Source: Deltaproteobacteria bacterium (GTDB taxonomy: Bacteria > Myxococcota_A > Polyangia > GCA-2747355 > JADLHG01). Taken from it: a stretch of 32,516 bases of DNA. The position numbers were made by a program, and so were the translations under genes. Location of the stretch: contig JADLHG010000049.1 in the NCBI GenBank assembly GCA_020848905.1, forward strand, positions 1 through 32,516, written 5' to 3'. Within the stretch, counting starts at the first letter, position 1, and the number at the start of each line of letters is the position of its first letter. Below the pieces are notes generated by a model. It saw only the letters and a list, made by a program, of their open reading frames with translations, was not told where the DNA came from and ran no database searches. Below are positions 1 through 7,678 of this stretch, piece by piece.

Positions 1-57
1 CTCGACGCGTCGCACGGCTTGCAGCCGCCTCCACCCTCGGTTGCTCAGCAAGATCAT
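1..57 (-). CDS. N-terminal fragment of a probable transposase, cut by the window edge
   Basis: Reading leftwards from an ATG at 57-55 the frame is open to the window edge and gives MILLSNRGWRRLQAVRRVE. This resembles the N-terminus of helix-turn-helix transposases of the ISNCY/IS481 type, which often open with a short 'ls..e..rl..v..v' helix, but 19 residues are too few for a firm family call. A TTG at 51-49 is an alternative start and is better spaced from the GAGGG just upstream. The repeats at 75-119, directly upstream of this start, fit the end of an insertion sequence. What is seen is the reading frame and the repeats; the transposase identity is inferred. Confidence 0.4.
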   Translation of the reverse strand, partial: MILLSNRGWRRLQAVRRVE

Positions 58-74
58 TCCCTCGTATGCACGAG

Positions 75-119
75 GGCGGACATTCTTGCTGACCCGTTAG
101 GCGGACATTATGGCTGACC
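75..119. repeat. Two 20-bp direct repeats, 25-bp period
   Basis: Bases 75-94 and 100-119 read GGCGGACATT-n-t-n-GCTGACC and agree at 18 of 20 positions (differences at repeat positions 11 and 13). They lie between the leftward transposase-like start and folK, and are probably transposase-binding sites at an IS end. Confidence 0.7.
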
Positions 120-172
120 TACGACAGGACCGCCTTGTCCCGAAGCCGCGGCGTCGGGATAATGGGCCGACC

Positions 173-673
173 ATGCGCCACACCGCCTACATCGGGATCG
201 GTTCGAACCTGGGAGATCCGCTCGCGCAGCTCGCTCAGGCCGTGCTCCGGCTCGCCGGCCAGGGGATTCGCGTGCGCCGGATCTCGTCGGTCTACCGCTC
301 GGAGCCGCTCGGTCCCGTGCGCGAACAGCCGGACTTCTTGAACGCCGTGGTGGAGGTGCAGACGAGTCTCGCCCCCCGGCCGCTGCTCGAACGCTGCCTC
401 GCCCTCGAGGCGGAGATGGGACGGGAGCGCGGATTGCACCAGGGGCCGCGGATCATCGATCTGGACGTCCTCCTCGTCGACGACCTCGTGGTGAGCGAAC
501 CGGGGCTCGAGCTCCCGCACCCCGGGATGACGGGCCGCGCCTTCGTGCTCGAGCCGCTGCTCGAACTGGCCCCCGTCCTGACGAACCCGAGAGACGGAGA
601 GCCGCTGCAGACGCTGCGCGAGAAGGTGCAGCACCAGCGCATCCAGCGCCTCGGCCCGCTCTCCCCGGCGTGA
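173..673 (+). CDS. folK: 2-amino-4-hydroxy-6-hydroxymethyldihydropteridine pyrophosphokinase (HPPK)
   Basis: This cytoplasmic enzyme transfers pyrophosphate from ATP to 6-hydroxymethyl-7,8-dihydropterin, the step before dihydropteroate synthase in folate synthesis. The 166-residue product has the family's normal length and motifs: the N-terminal YIGIGSNLGDP strand-turn, the FLNAVVEV strand, and the signature GPRIIDLDVLL whose Asp-x-Asp pair binds magnesium, followed by LPHP. The frame extends upstream to an ATG at 110, but that start lies inside the direct repeat of the putative IS end and would add 21 residues before the conserved first strand, so 173 is preferred. The CHAT-domain gene follows 13 bp downstream on the same strand. 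Being next to an IS end, the gene may have lost or changed its native promoter. Confidence 0.95.
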   Translation: MRHTAYIGIGSNLGDPLAQLAQAVLRLAGQGIRVRRISSVYRSEPLGPVREQPDFLNAVVEVQTSLAPRPLLERCLALEAEMGRERGLHQGPRIIDLDVLLVDDLVVSEPGLELPHPGMTGRAFVLEPLLELAPVLTNPRDGEPLQTLREKVQHQRIQRLGPLSPA

Positions 674-686
674 TAAGAAGGGACGC

Positions 687-2576
687 ATGAGGCTCAGCTT
701 CTCGGTGCACGGCGAGACCGTGGTGAGCACCCTGGAGCTCGGCACTCTCTCTTTCAAGCGCACGCGCCCCTTTCCGGGCGAACGCGTGGCGCAGCTCTCC
801 CGCGAGGTGGTGGGTGTGCTGGCCCGAGGGAATCGGGCGAGCCACCTCTCGGAGAGCAACCTGCGCAACCTCCGGCAGGTGGGCGAACAGCTCTTCGCGC
901 TGCTCGTGCCGCAGGACCTGGCGGCGAAGCTGCGCGGCAGCGAGCGGGCGGTCTACCTGCAAGTGGACGAGGCGCTGGTCACTGTCCCCTGGGAGCTCCT
1001 GCACGACGAGGAGTGCTTCTGGTGCCAGCGCTACGACCTCGGGCGCGCGGTGACCACGCCGCAGGCGATGGTGGGGCGTGCGGCGCCGCTCCCCAGCGTC
1101 GGACCGTTGCGCATGCTCGTCATCTGCGCGAACGCGCGCGGCGACCTGCCCCAGGTGATGGCCGAGGGGCAGGCGCTCGTCGAGCGTCTGGACCGCGTCC
1201 CCTCGGTGGAGGTGCACCTGGTCGTGGACCCGCCGCTCGAGTCGGTGCGACGGCTGCTGAAGGAGCACGACCTGGTGCACTTCGCGGGGCACGGAGACCA
1301 CGACCCGGCGCACCCCGAACAGGGGGGCTGGCACCTGCGGGACGGCAAGCTCACCGCGGCCGAGGTGCTGAACCTGAGCGGCGGGCGCGCCATGCCGCTG
1401 CTCGTCTTCTCGAACGCCTGCCGCAGCGGCCAGACCGAGGCCTGGCTCGAAAGCGACCAGCCGAGCCACGTCTACGGGCTGGCCAACGCGTTTCTCCTCG
1501 GGGGCGTGCGGCTCTACCTCGGCACGCAGTGGGAGGTGGTGGACGGGCAGAGCGCCGAGTTCGCCACGTCCTTCTACGAGGCGCTGGCTCGGGGGGCGAG
1601 CGCGGGGGCCGCGGTGCGCCTAGCGCGCGACGCGATCCTGCAGAGCAAGGGGGCGAGCGCGATGGCCTGGGCCAGCTACGTGCTCTACGGGGACCCCACG
1701 GTGACGCCGGTCCGGCGCACGGAGCTGGCGACGACGGCCTCCGAGCTCCCGTCGCCGAGCATGCTCGAGGCGCGGGCCTCGGCCCCGTGGAAGCGACCCG
1801 TCTCGGGCGGCAGCCGTCCTCCCCTCACGCGTCCGCCGCTGGAGCCGGAGCGACGCACGCTCCTCGGACGTCTCCCCTGGTGGGCCTGGCTCAGTCTCGG
1901 CGCCGCGCTCGTGGCCGTGGGCGCCGTCGGCACCTGGGTCTACCTTCGCGCAGGCGGCGCGCGGCTTTCGGTCCACGAGGCGGGCCCCGGCCTCGAGCTC
2001 GTGGAGGGGGCCGTCTCGGCGCGGGCAAAGCCCCTCGTGGCGATCTTGCTCGCGGCGCGCGATCCGCTGCGCGCCTGCCTCGAGCGGCAGCTCGCTGGGA
2101 GTCACGGCTTTCGCCCCGTGGAGGCCGAGCGCGTGACCACGCTCGCCACGAACGAACGGCTGGACTTGGCCGCGGCGCTGGCGACGAAGGAGGGCGTGCG
2201 CCTGGGTCGCGCGCTGGGGGCGGAGCTCGCGCTCTTTCGACGCGCGGCGCCCGGGGGAGCGAAGCTCTCCGTGGCGGACGTGCTGAGCGGTGAGCTGCCC
2301 GTCGAGGGGCCCGGCGGAGAGGCCGAGGCCCAGTGTGCGGCGCTCGTGCAGGAGCTCCTGCGCGTGGTGCACGGCGAAGGCCTGGTTCTCGCCGTCGAGG
2401 GCGCGTCGGTCACGCTGAATCTGGGCTGGAAGAGCCGCATCGCGCCCGGGCAAAGGCTCGAGGTGTGGCGCAACGGCCGTCGCGTGGGAGCGCTGCGGGT
2501 GGAGCGTGTGGAGCTGGACCGCTCGATCGCGACCGGCGCGGCGCGCCTCGGAGACCAGGTGCGACGCGCGCCATGA
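687..2576 (+). CDS. CHAT-domain protein with one membrane segment and a CsgG/FlgT-C-like C-terminal region
   Basis: The 629-residue protein has three parts. Residues about 90-345 form a CHAT (caspase-like) peptidase domain: HFAGHG gives the likely catalytic His202, and FSNACRSG gives Cys245; GLANAFLLGGVRLYLGTQW and the closing YVLYGDP are typical of the family. After a Pro-rich linker (350-395, basic at its end), residues about 397-420 form a single membrane helix, so the CHAT part is predicted cytoplasmic and the C-terminus outside. Residues about 440-560 resemble a CsgG/TolB-N-like fold, and 565-625 (VEGASVTLNLGWKSRIAPGQRLEV...) resemble the SH3-like FlgT C-terminal domain. CHAT proteases are known in caspase-like proteolysis, including defence systems, but no gasdermin or other known partner is adjacent. 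A GAAGGGA ribosome site precedes the ATG. The C-terminal assignments are inference. Confidence 0.85.
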   Translation: MRLSFSVHGETVVSTLELGTLSFKRTRPFPGERVAQLSREVVGVLARGNRASHLSESNLRNLRQVGEQLFALLVPQDLAAKLRGSERAVYLQVDEALVTVPWELLHDEECFWCQRYDLGRAVTTPQAMVGRAAPLPSVGPLRMLVICANARGDLPQVMAEGQALVERLDRVPSVEVHLVVDPPLESVRRLLKEHDLVHFAGHGDHDPAHPEQGGWHLRDGKLTAAEVLNLSGGRAMPLLVFSNACRSGQTEAWLESDQPSHVYGLANAFLLGGVRLYLGTQWEVVDGQSAEFATSFYEALARGASAGAAVRLARDAILQSKGASAMAWASYVLYGDPTVTPVRRTELATTASELPSPSMLEARASAPWKRPVSGGSRPPLTRPPLEPERRTLLGRLPWWAWLSLGAALVAVGAVGTWVYLRAGGARLSVHEAGPGLELVEGAVSARAKPLVAILLAARDPLRACLERQLAGSHGFRPVEAERVTTLATNERLDLAAALATKEGVRLGRALGAELALFRRAAPGGAKLSVADVLSGELPVEGPGGEAEAQCAALVQELLRVVHGEGLVLAVEGASVTLNLGWKSRIAPGQRLEVWRNGRRVGALRVERVELDRSIATGAARLGDQVRRAP

Positions 2577-2866
2577 GCGAGTGCTAGTAAGAAGAGGCAG
2601 CCGGCGCCCCCCAATGCCCAATCCCTTGGACAGCAGCAGCGACCAAGCGGGCCACGGGCCAAAAGGGGGGCGCCTGGCTGCGATACGACCCGCCGTGGAC
2701 TAAAGCAGGGTCCGTGCCAGTGGCACCGTGGCGGTCATCTGCCGGAAAGCACGACGCTTCGGTGGGGAGCGCGGCGCAGCCTCCCGCGCGGTCGCCTGAC
2801 AGCGTTAAGGATCTAACGTGCAGATGCTAACGGCGGAGGGCTCATAGGCCGCGGCCCGCGCCCGCG

Positions 2867-2904
2867 CTGCCCGAACGCAGCGGTGCTGCCCGAACGCAGC
2901 GGTG
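2867..2904. repeat. 19-bp perfect tandem repeat, each copy a small hairpin
   Basis: Two exact adjacent copies, 2867-2885 and 2886-2904, of CTGCCCGAACGCAGCGGTG. Each copy with its preceding G contains the inverted repeat GCTGC-6-GCAGC. Function unknown; it lies about 50 bp upstream of plsY. Confidence 0.8.
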
Positions 2905-2923
2905 TGGCCCGACCGCGCGTTGC

Positions 2924-2938
2924 CCCGCCAAAGGCGGG
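2924..2938 (+). other. Short GC hairpin just upstream of plsY
   Basis: CCCGCC-AAA-GGCGGG forms a 6-bp perfect stem with a 3-nt loop. No T-run follows, so it is not a classic terminator. It ends 17 bp before the plsY ATG and would be in its leader. Confidence 0.5.
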
Positions 2939-2955
2939 CGTGGTAGAGGAGCCAC

Positions 2956-3549
2956 ATGCACGGCACGGGAGCCCTGCTCCTCGGAGGAACCTACCTCCTG
3001 GCCTCGATTCCGTTCGGCCTCCTCGTCGGGCGCAGCCGCGGCGTGGACGTGCGGCAGGTCGGCTCGGGGAACATCGGCGCGACCAACGTGGCCCGCGCGC
3101 TCGGCAAGCCGCTCGCGCTGCTCGTGCTCCTCCTCGACGCCGGCAAGGGCCTCGGGCCGGTGCTCCTCGGTCGCGCGCTCCTGGCCGCCGAGCCTCACCA
3201 CGAGCTCTGGGTGGGCGGGCTCATGCTCGCCGCCGTGCTCGGCCACTGCTTCACCGTCTTTCTGCGCTTTCGCGGCGGCAAGGGGGTGGCCACGGGCCTC
3301 GGGGTGCTCCTCGGCGCCGCGCCCTGGGCCGGCCTCGCGGCACTCCTCGCGTACGGCCTGCTCTACGCGCTCTTTCGCATCTCGTCGGTGGGCTCGCTCG
3401 GCGGCCTCACCGTCGGACTCGGCGCGCTCTTCGTGCTGAAGGCCCCGTGGCCCCTCCTCGCGGCCCACGGCCTCATCCTGCTCGTCGTGGTGCTGCGCCA
3501 CCACGAGAACCTCGCGCGGCTGCTTCGCGGAGAAGAGAAGAAGATCTAG
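2956..3549 (+). CDS. plsY: Acyl-phosphate:glycerol-3-phosphate acyltransferase PlsY
   Basis: PlsY is a polytopic inner-membrane enzyme that moves the acyl group from acyl-phosphate to glycerol-3-phosphate, making lysophosphatidate, the first step of phospholipid synthesis. The 197-residue product shows the family motifs in order: GSGNIGATNVAR (about 37-48), LDAGKG (about 61-66), GHCFTVFLRFRGGKGVATGLG (about 96-116) and RHHENLARLLRG near the C-terminus, with hydrophobic segments between them. Length is normal. The ATG at 2956 directly precedes the first membrane helix. The gene converges on the PilZ gene, and both stop codons fall within one shared hairpin. Confidence 0.97.
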   Translation: MHGTGALLLGGTYLLASIPFGLLVGRSRGVDVRQVGSGNIGATNVARALGKPLALLVLLLDAGKGLGPVLLGRALLAAEPHHELWVGGLMLAAVLGHCFTVFLRFRGGKGVATGLGVLLGAAPWAGLAALLAYGLLYALFRISSVGSLGGLTVGLGALFVLKAPWPLLAAHGLILLVVVLRHHENLARLLRGEEKKI

Positions 3550-3566
3550 GAGGGGCAGCCTCCTAG
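3546..3566. terminator. Convergent hairpin spanning both stop codons of plsY and the PilZ gene
   Basis: CTAGGAGG (3546-3553), loop GGCAG, CCTCCTAG (3559-3566): a perfect 8-bp stem. The left arm contains the plsY TAG (3547-3549) and the right arm contains the complement of the PilZ gene's TAG (3563-3565). Leftward transcripts run into a pyrimidine-rich stretch (ATCTTCTTCTC), rightward ones do not, so termination would be better for the minus strand. Confidence 0.5.
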
Positions 3567-4054
3567 CCGACCGCCACGGCGCGGCGGCGGACCGGGCGGT
3601 GCGCCGCGTGATGCGCGCGGGCGTGCGCGAGGAACTCGCCGGTGCAGACCGGGTCGTGCGCCTCGTCGAGGTCCTCGTGCGCGAGGTGCGCCGCGCGTTC
3701 GGCCAGCCCCGCAGAACTCGCGCGCTGCGCGTCGAGGTAGGTCTCGAGCCGCCGGACCGAGAGCTCGTCCAGCGCGTCGAAGCGGAGCGCGATCGCCGCG
3801 CCCCCACGGCGGCCGGCACGATCGTCGGCGGCCGCCCGCACCACCGTGGCCAGCGCCTCCACGCTCCCGCTGCCGGGCAGCTCGAAGCGCACCTCGTGCC
3901 GCGAGCCCACGGCCAGCCGCGCTCTCAGGCGCACGAGGAGGCCCCCGGCGCGAAGATTCACGCCCCGACCCTCCGTCGGTCGTCCCCTTCCGACGGGGAT
4001 CAGCGTCACGGGCTCGGGAAACGAAATGCGGGGAGACAGCTCACGTCGAAACAT
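3563..4054 (-). CDS. PilZ-domain protein
   Basis: The 163-residue product begins MFRRELSPRISF and continues with VNLRAGGLLVRLRA and a beta-rich core ending IALRFDALDELSVRRLETYL, the layout of a PilZ domain (residues about 3-115). PilZ domains bind cyclic di-GMP through an Arg cluster and a D/N-x-S-x-x-G motif; here the second motif is N-L-R-A-G-G, with Arg in place of Ser, and the Arg cluster spacing is not canonical, so ligand binding is uncertain. The tail after residue 120 is rich in His, Ala and acidic residues and is unlike the family. An in-frame GTG/ATG region further upstream (to 4132) would add 26 residues without PilZ similarity, so 4054 is chosen. Confidence 0.75.
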   Translation of the reverse strand: MFRRELSPRISFPEPVTLIPVGRGRPTEGRGVNLRAGGLLVRLRARLAVGSRHEVRFELPGSGSVEALATVVRAAADDRAGRRGGAAIALRFDALDELSVRRLETYLDAQRASSAGLAERAAHLAHEDLDEAHDPVCTGEFLAHARAHHAAHRPVRRRAVAVG

Positions 4055-4178
4055 CGGACACCTGCTGCGGTGGCCCGATGGTAGAGATCTCGAACCCGGT
4101 TGGCAACATTTTGAACGGGCCAGGGATCGCACGTCGGGGCGCGCTTCGGAACGCGTTCCGGCGGGACTGCCGCCGGCT

Positions 4179-5476
<1,298 letters not shown>

Positions 5477-5480
<4 letters not shown>

Positions 5481-6817
5481 CGGGCACCTCCCTGCGGCAT
5501 GAAGGCCGGCGCGCTCTCGGTCGAGGCGCCGTTCCCCCCGGACGACAGGATGCTCGGCACGTCGATCCCCGTGGTCTGGCGAAGCGCGTGGAGCACCGCG
5601 GTGACGGTGTTCGGAAAGCCGGCCACGTAGTTCGGCAGCGCCGACCCGTCGCCGGGGTCCACGATCTGGACCTCCTTCACGCGCAGCGTGGCGAGCTTCT
5701 CGACGATGAGGTGCGTGACGCGCTCGAGCTGGTTGATGAGAAAGACCTCGCGCCCGTGCGGCTCGGCGTCGGCCCAGGCCTTGGCCTGCATCTCGAGCAC
5801 CATCGAGAGCGCCTTGCCGTTCTCCACGATGGGCGAGGCGTCGCCCCGCGCGAGCAGCTCCTGCGCCCGCCGCCGGGCCTCGGCGGGGATCTCCACGTCC
5901 ACCTTCAGGCGCAGCTGCTCGAGCTCGCGCCGGATGGTCTGCAGCTCCTGTTCGGCCTGAACGCGCGCCTGCTCGGCGCGAGCCTTGGCCTCCCGCCGGG
6001 CGGACTCCACGTCTCGGTCCATCTCGGCCGCGATGCGGCGCTGGTCGTTGCGCTTCTGGGCCACGGCCTGCTCGGCCTGGTGCCGCGCGATCTGGCCGCG
6101 GGACTGCGCCTCGGAGGCGCGCTGGTTGGCCTCGCGGTCGGCGTTGGACTCGGCGATCTGCGCCTCCTGAATCACCCGCGCGATGCGCGCCCGCCCGAGG
6201 CTCTCGAGGTACTGCTTGTCGTCGGTGACGTGCTGCACCTTCAAGATGTCGAGGTGGAGCCCGAGCTTGTTGAAGTCGTCCGCCACCTCGCGCGAGAGGC
6301 TCTCGGCGAACTTCAGCCGATCTTCGTTGACCTCCTCCGGCGTGAGCGTGGCGAGCACCCCGCGCAAGGTCCCCTCGAGCGTCTCCTTGCCCACGCTCCG
6401 CAGCTCCTCGCGCCCGCGCCCGAGGAAGCGCTCGATGGCGTTGTGGATGTGACGCCGGTCCGAGGAGATCTTCACGTTCGCGATGGCGCGCACCGTGAGC
6501 GGGATCCCGCCCTTGGAGTAGGCCGCGGCGGTGTGGATGTCGATGGGGAGCGTGGTCATGTCCAGCCGCTCGACCCGTTCGATGATCGGCATGCGCCAGT
6601 GGCGGCCCGAGAACTCCACGCGGCTGCCGACCACCGTGCCGTCGGCCATGCGGTAGCTGCGCCCCGAGAAGACCAGCACCTCGTTCGGCCGACAGATGTA
6701 GAGGAACTGCCGGACGAAGAAGTAGAGCACGAGCAGTCCGAAGGCTGCAGCCGCGGCCCAGCCGGCCACTCCGATGAGCTCGTTGATCTCTTTCTGCGAG
6801 AGCACCTCGACTAGCAT
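5477..6817 (-). CDS. Flotillin-like SPFH-domain membrane protein (first of two)
   Basis: The 446-residue protein has a membrane helix at about 17-36, an SPFH domain (about 38-215: CRPNEVLVFSGR, SKGGIPLTVRAIANVKIS, LEGTLRGVLATLTPEEVNEDR) and a charged coiled coil (about 215-310, rich in Ala, Glu, Arg, Gln), then a conserved flotillin tail region (MVLEMQAKAWADAEPHGREVFLINQLE). It is clearly a paralogue of the protein encoded directly downstream, sharing the SKGGIPL and LRGVLATLTPEEVN segments. A strong ribosome site, AAGGAGGGG, lies at the end of the nfeD-like gene, whose TAG directly abuts this ATG. The pair may form mixed oligomers; that is inference. Confidence 0.9.
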
Positions 6818-7444
6818 CTAGTCCCCTCCTTCCGGCTCTCCCCCGTCGGGGGAGCGCACGACCTCGAGCGCATGATCCTTATAATCGATGACCAGCACGC
6901 GGCTCCCCGGTGGCAGCGCGAGCCGGTCCGCCGACCGCGCGGGCAGGTCCACGTGCTGCCCGCGCACGCTGAGCCGCACCTTTCCCGTCCCCTCCTCGGG
7001 GAGCGGCAGGAGCACCGCCCCCTCGAGCCCCTTGAAGTCCTGCTCCCCGGGAACGCGCCCGACCTCGGTGCGCTTGAGGCGCTCGATGGTCCAGGCCCCC
7101 GCGAACCCCACGCCGCCGCCCGTTCCGATCGCGCTCAAGAGAGCGAGCCAGCGCGGCAGGTCGGAGAGGAGCGAGAGCAGCGTCCCCGACAGGCCGAAGA
7201 AACAGAGGAAGAAGACCCAGAACCGAAAGGAGAGGAAAGGCAGCCAGAAGGCGCCGAGGTCGTGGCCATCGCCGTGGAGCTCCAGCGCGTGGCCCGGGCC
7301 GTCCCCGTGCCCGACCTCCCCGTGCCCGACGTCCCCGTGCTCGGCACCGCCCCCGTGGTCCGTGTCCTTGCCGAGAAAGAGCGACGCCGCGAGCAGGATC
7401 CCTCCGGCCACGAGCGACGCCACGTACGCGTACAAGACGTTCAT
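6818..7444 (-). CDS. NfeD-like membrane protein with a His-rich loop
   Basis: The 208-residue protein has a membrane helix at 3-24, a loop at 28-62 with seven His in 32 residues (30, 36, 41, 46, 52, 57, 61) among Gly and Asp, further membrane segments at about 66-92 and 98-120, and a soluble C-terminal domain (about 135-200: GLEGAVLLPLPEEGTGKVRLSVRGQHVDLPARS) that fits the OB-fold of NfeD proteins. NfeD proteins are known to be encoded next to flotillins and to act with them at the membrane. This is the first gene of the three-gene leftward operon. The His-rich loop is not a general NfeD feature; metal binding is possible but unproven. Confidence 0.8.
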   Translation of the reverse strand: MNVLYAYVASLVAGGILLAASLFLGKDTDHGGGAEHGDVGHGEVGHGDGPGHALELHGDGHDLGAFWLPFLSFRFWVFFLCFFGLSGTLLSLLSDLPRWLALLSAIGTGGGVGFAGAWTIERLKRTEVGRVPGEQDFKGLEGAVLLPLPEEGTGKVRLSVRGQHVDLPARSADRLALPPGSRVLVIDYKDHALEVVRSPDGGEPEGGD

Positions 7445-7491
7445 GCGGGCCCCCGGCGCACCCTGCGCCCCGGCACTCCCTGAATGTAGGA

Positions 7492-7514
7492 CTGAGAGGC
7501 CGGTACTATCTCAG
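7492..7514. promoter_or_regulatory. Inverted repeat in the divergent nfeD / carbamoyltransferase intergenic region
   Basis: CTGAGA (7492-7497) and TCTCAG (7509-7514) form a 6-bp inverted repeat with an 11-bp spacer. It lies 48 bp upstream of the nfeD-like start in a 234-bp region between divergent genes, a plausible operator position. I see no convincing -35/-10 pair on either strand. Confidence 0.3.
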
Positions 7515-7678
7515 GCTCCCGCACGGCACGCCAGGGTCAAGACGGCCCGCTATCCCTTCGCGCAATGGACTCCGCGGGCGCGCTTCGTCTATTCTTGCGC
7601 CTTCGCCCCTGTACCCTGCGTCGGGAGCTCGGCCATCGGCCGAGGGGGACAGAGAACGGCACTCGCCCAGAGGGTCAC

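Larger units (their letters stand above)
1..119. mobile_element. Probable insertion-sequence end, rest of the element left of the window
   Basis: The stretch combines the start of a leftward, transposase-like frame (1-57), a 7-bp hairpin with a 4-nt loop (59-76) and two near-identical 20-bp direct repeats (75-94 and 100-119) with a 25-bp period. Repeated short blocks just inside the terminus, upstream of the transposase start, are known transposase-binding sites in several IS families. The outer boundary is probably near 119-122, just before folK. No target duplication can be checked because the other end lies outside the window. Confidence 0.4.
2577..2955. other. Gene-free stretch of 379 bp between the CHAT gene and plsY
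   Basis: No ORF here is supported; a 29-codon frame at 2613 lacks a well-placed ribosome site. Seen in it: a short palindrome at 2714-2726 (GTGCCA-G-TGGCAC), an inverted repeat at 2803-2818 (CGTTA-6-TAACG), a 19-bp tandem repeat at 2867-2904 and a hairpin at 2924-2938. It must hold the plsY promoter unless plsY is read through from the CHAT gene; I see no convincing -35/-10 pair. Confidence 0.6.

Noticed and set aside
687-2576. CHAT-based phage-defence operon (craspase- or gasdermin-type)
   Set aside because: No CRISPR array, type III effector, gasdermin-like or other defence gene is adjacent; the neighbours are folK and plsY.
2613-2702. 29-codon ORF MPNPLDSSSDQAGHG... after the CHAT gene
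   Set aside because: No well-placed ribosome site, low-complexity content and no recognisable feature.
4060-4140. tRNA-like stretch (TCGAACCC with nearby GGTAGAG)
   Set aside because: No acceptor stem, the supposed T-arm does not pair in either orientation, and no anticodon arm is present.
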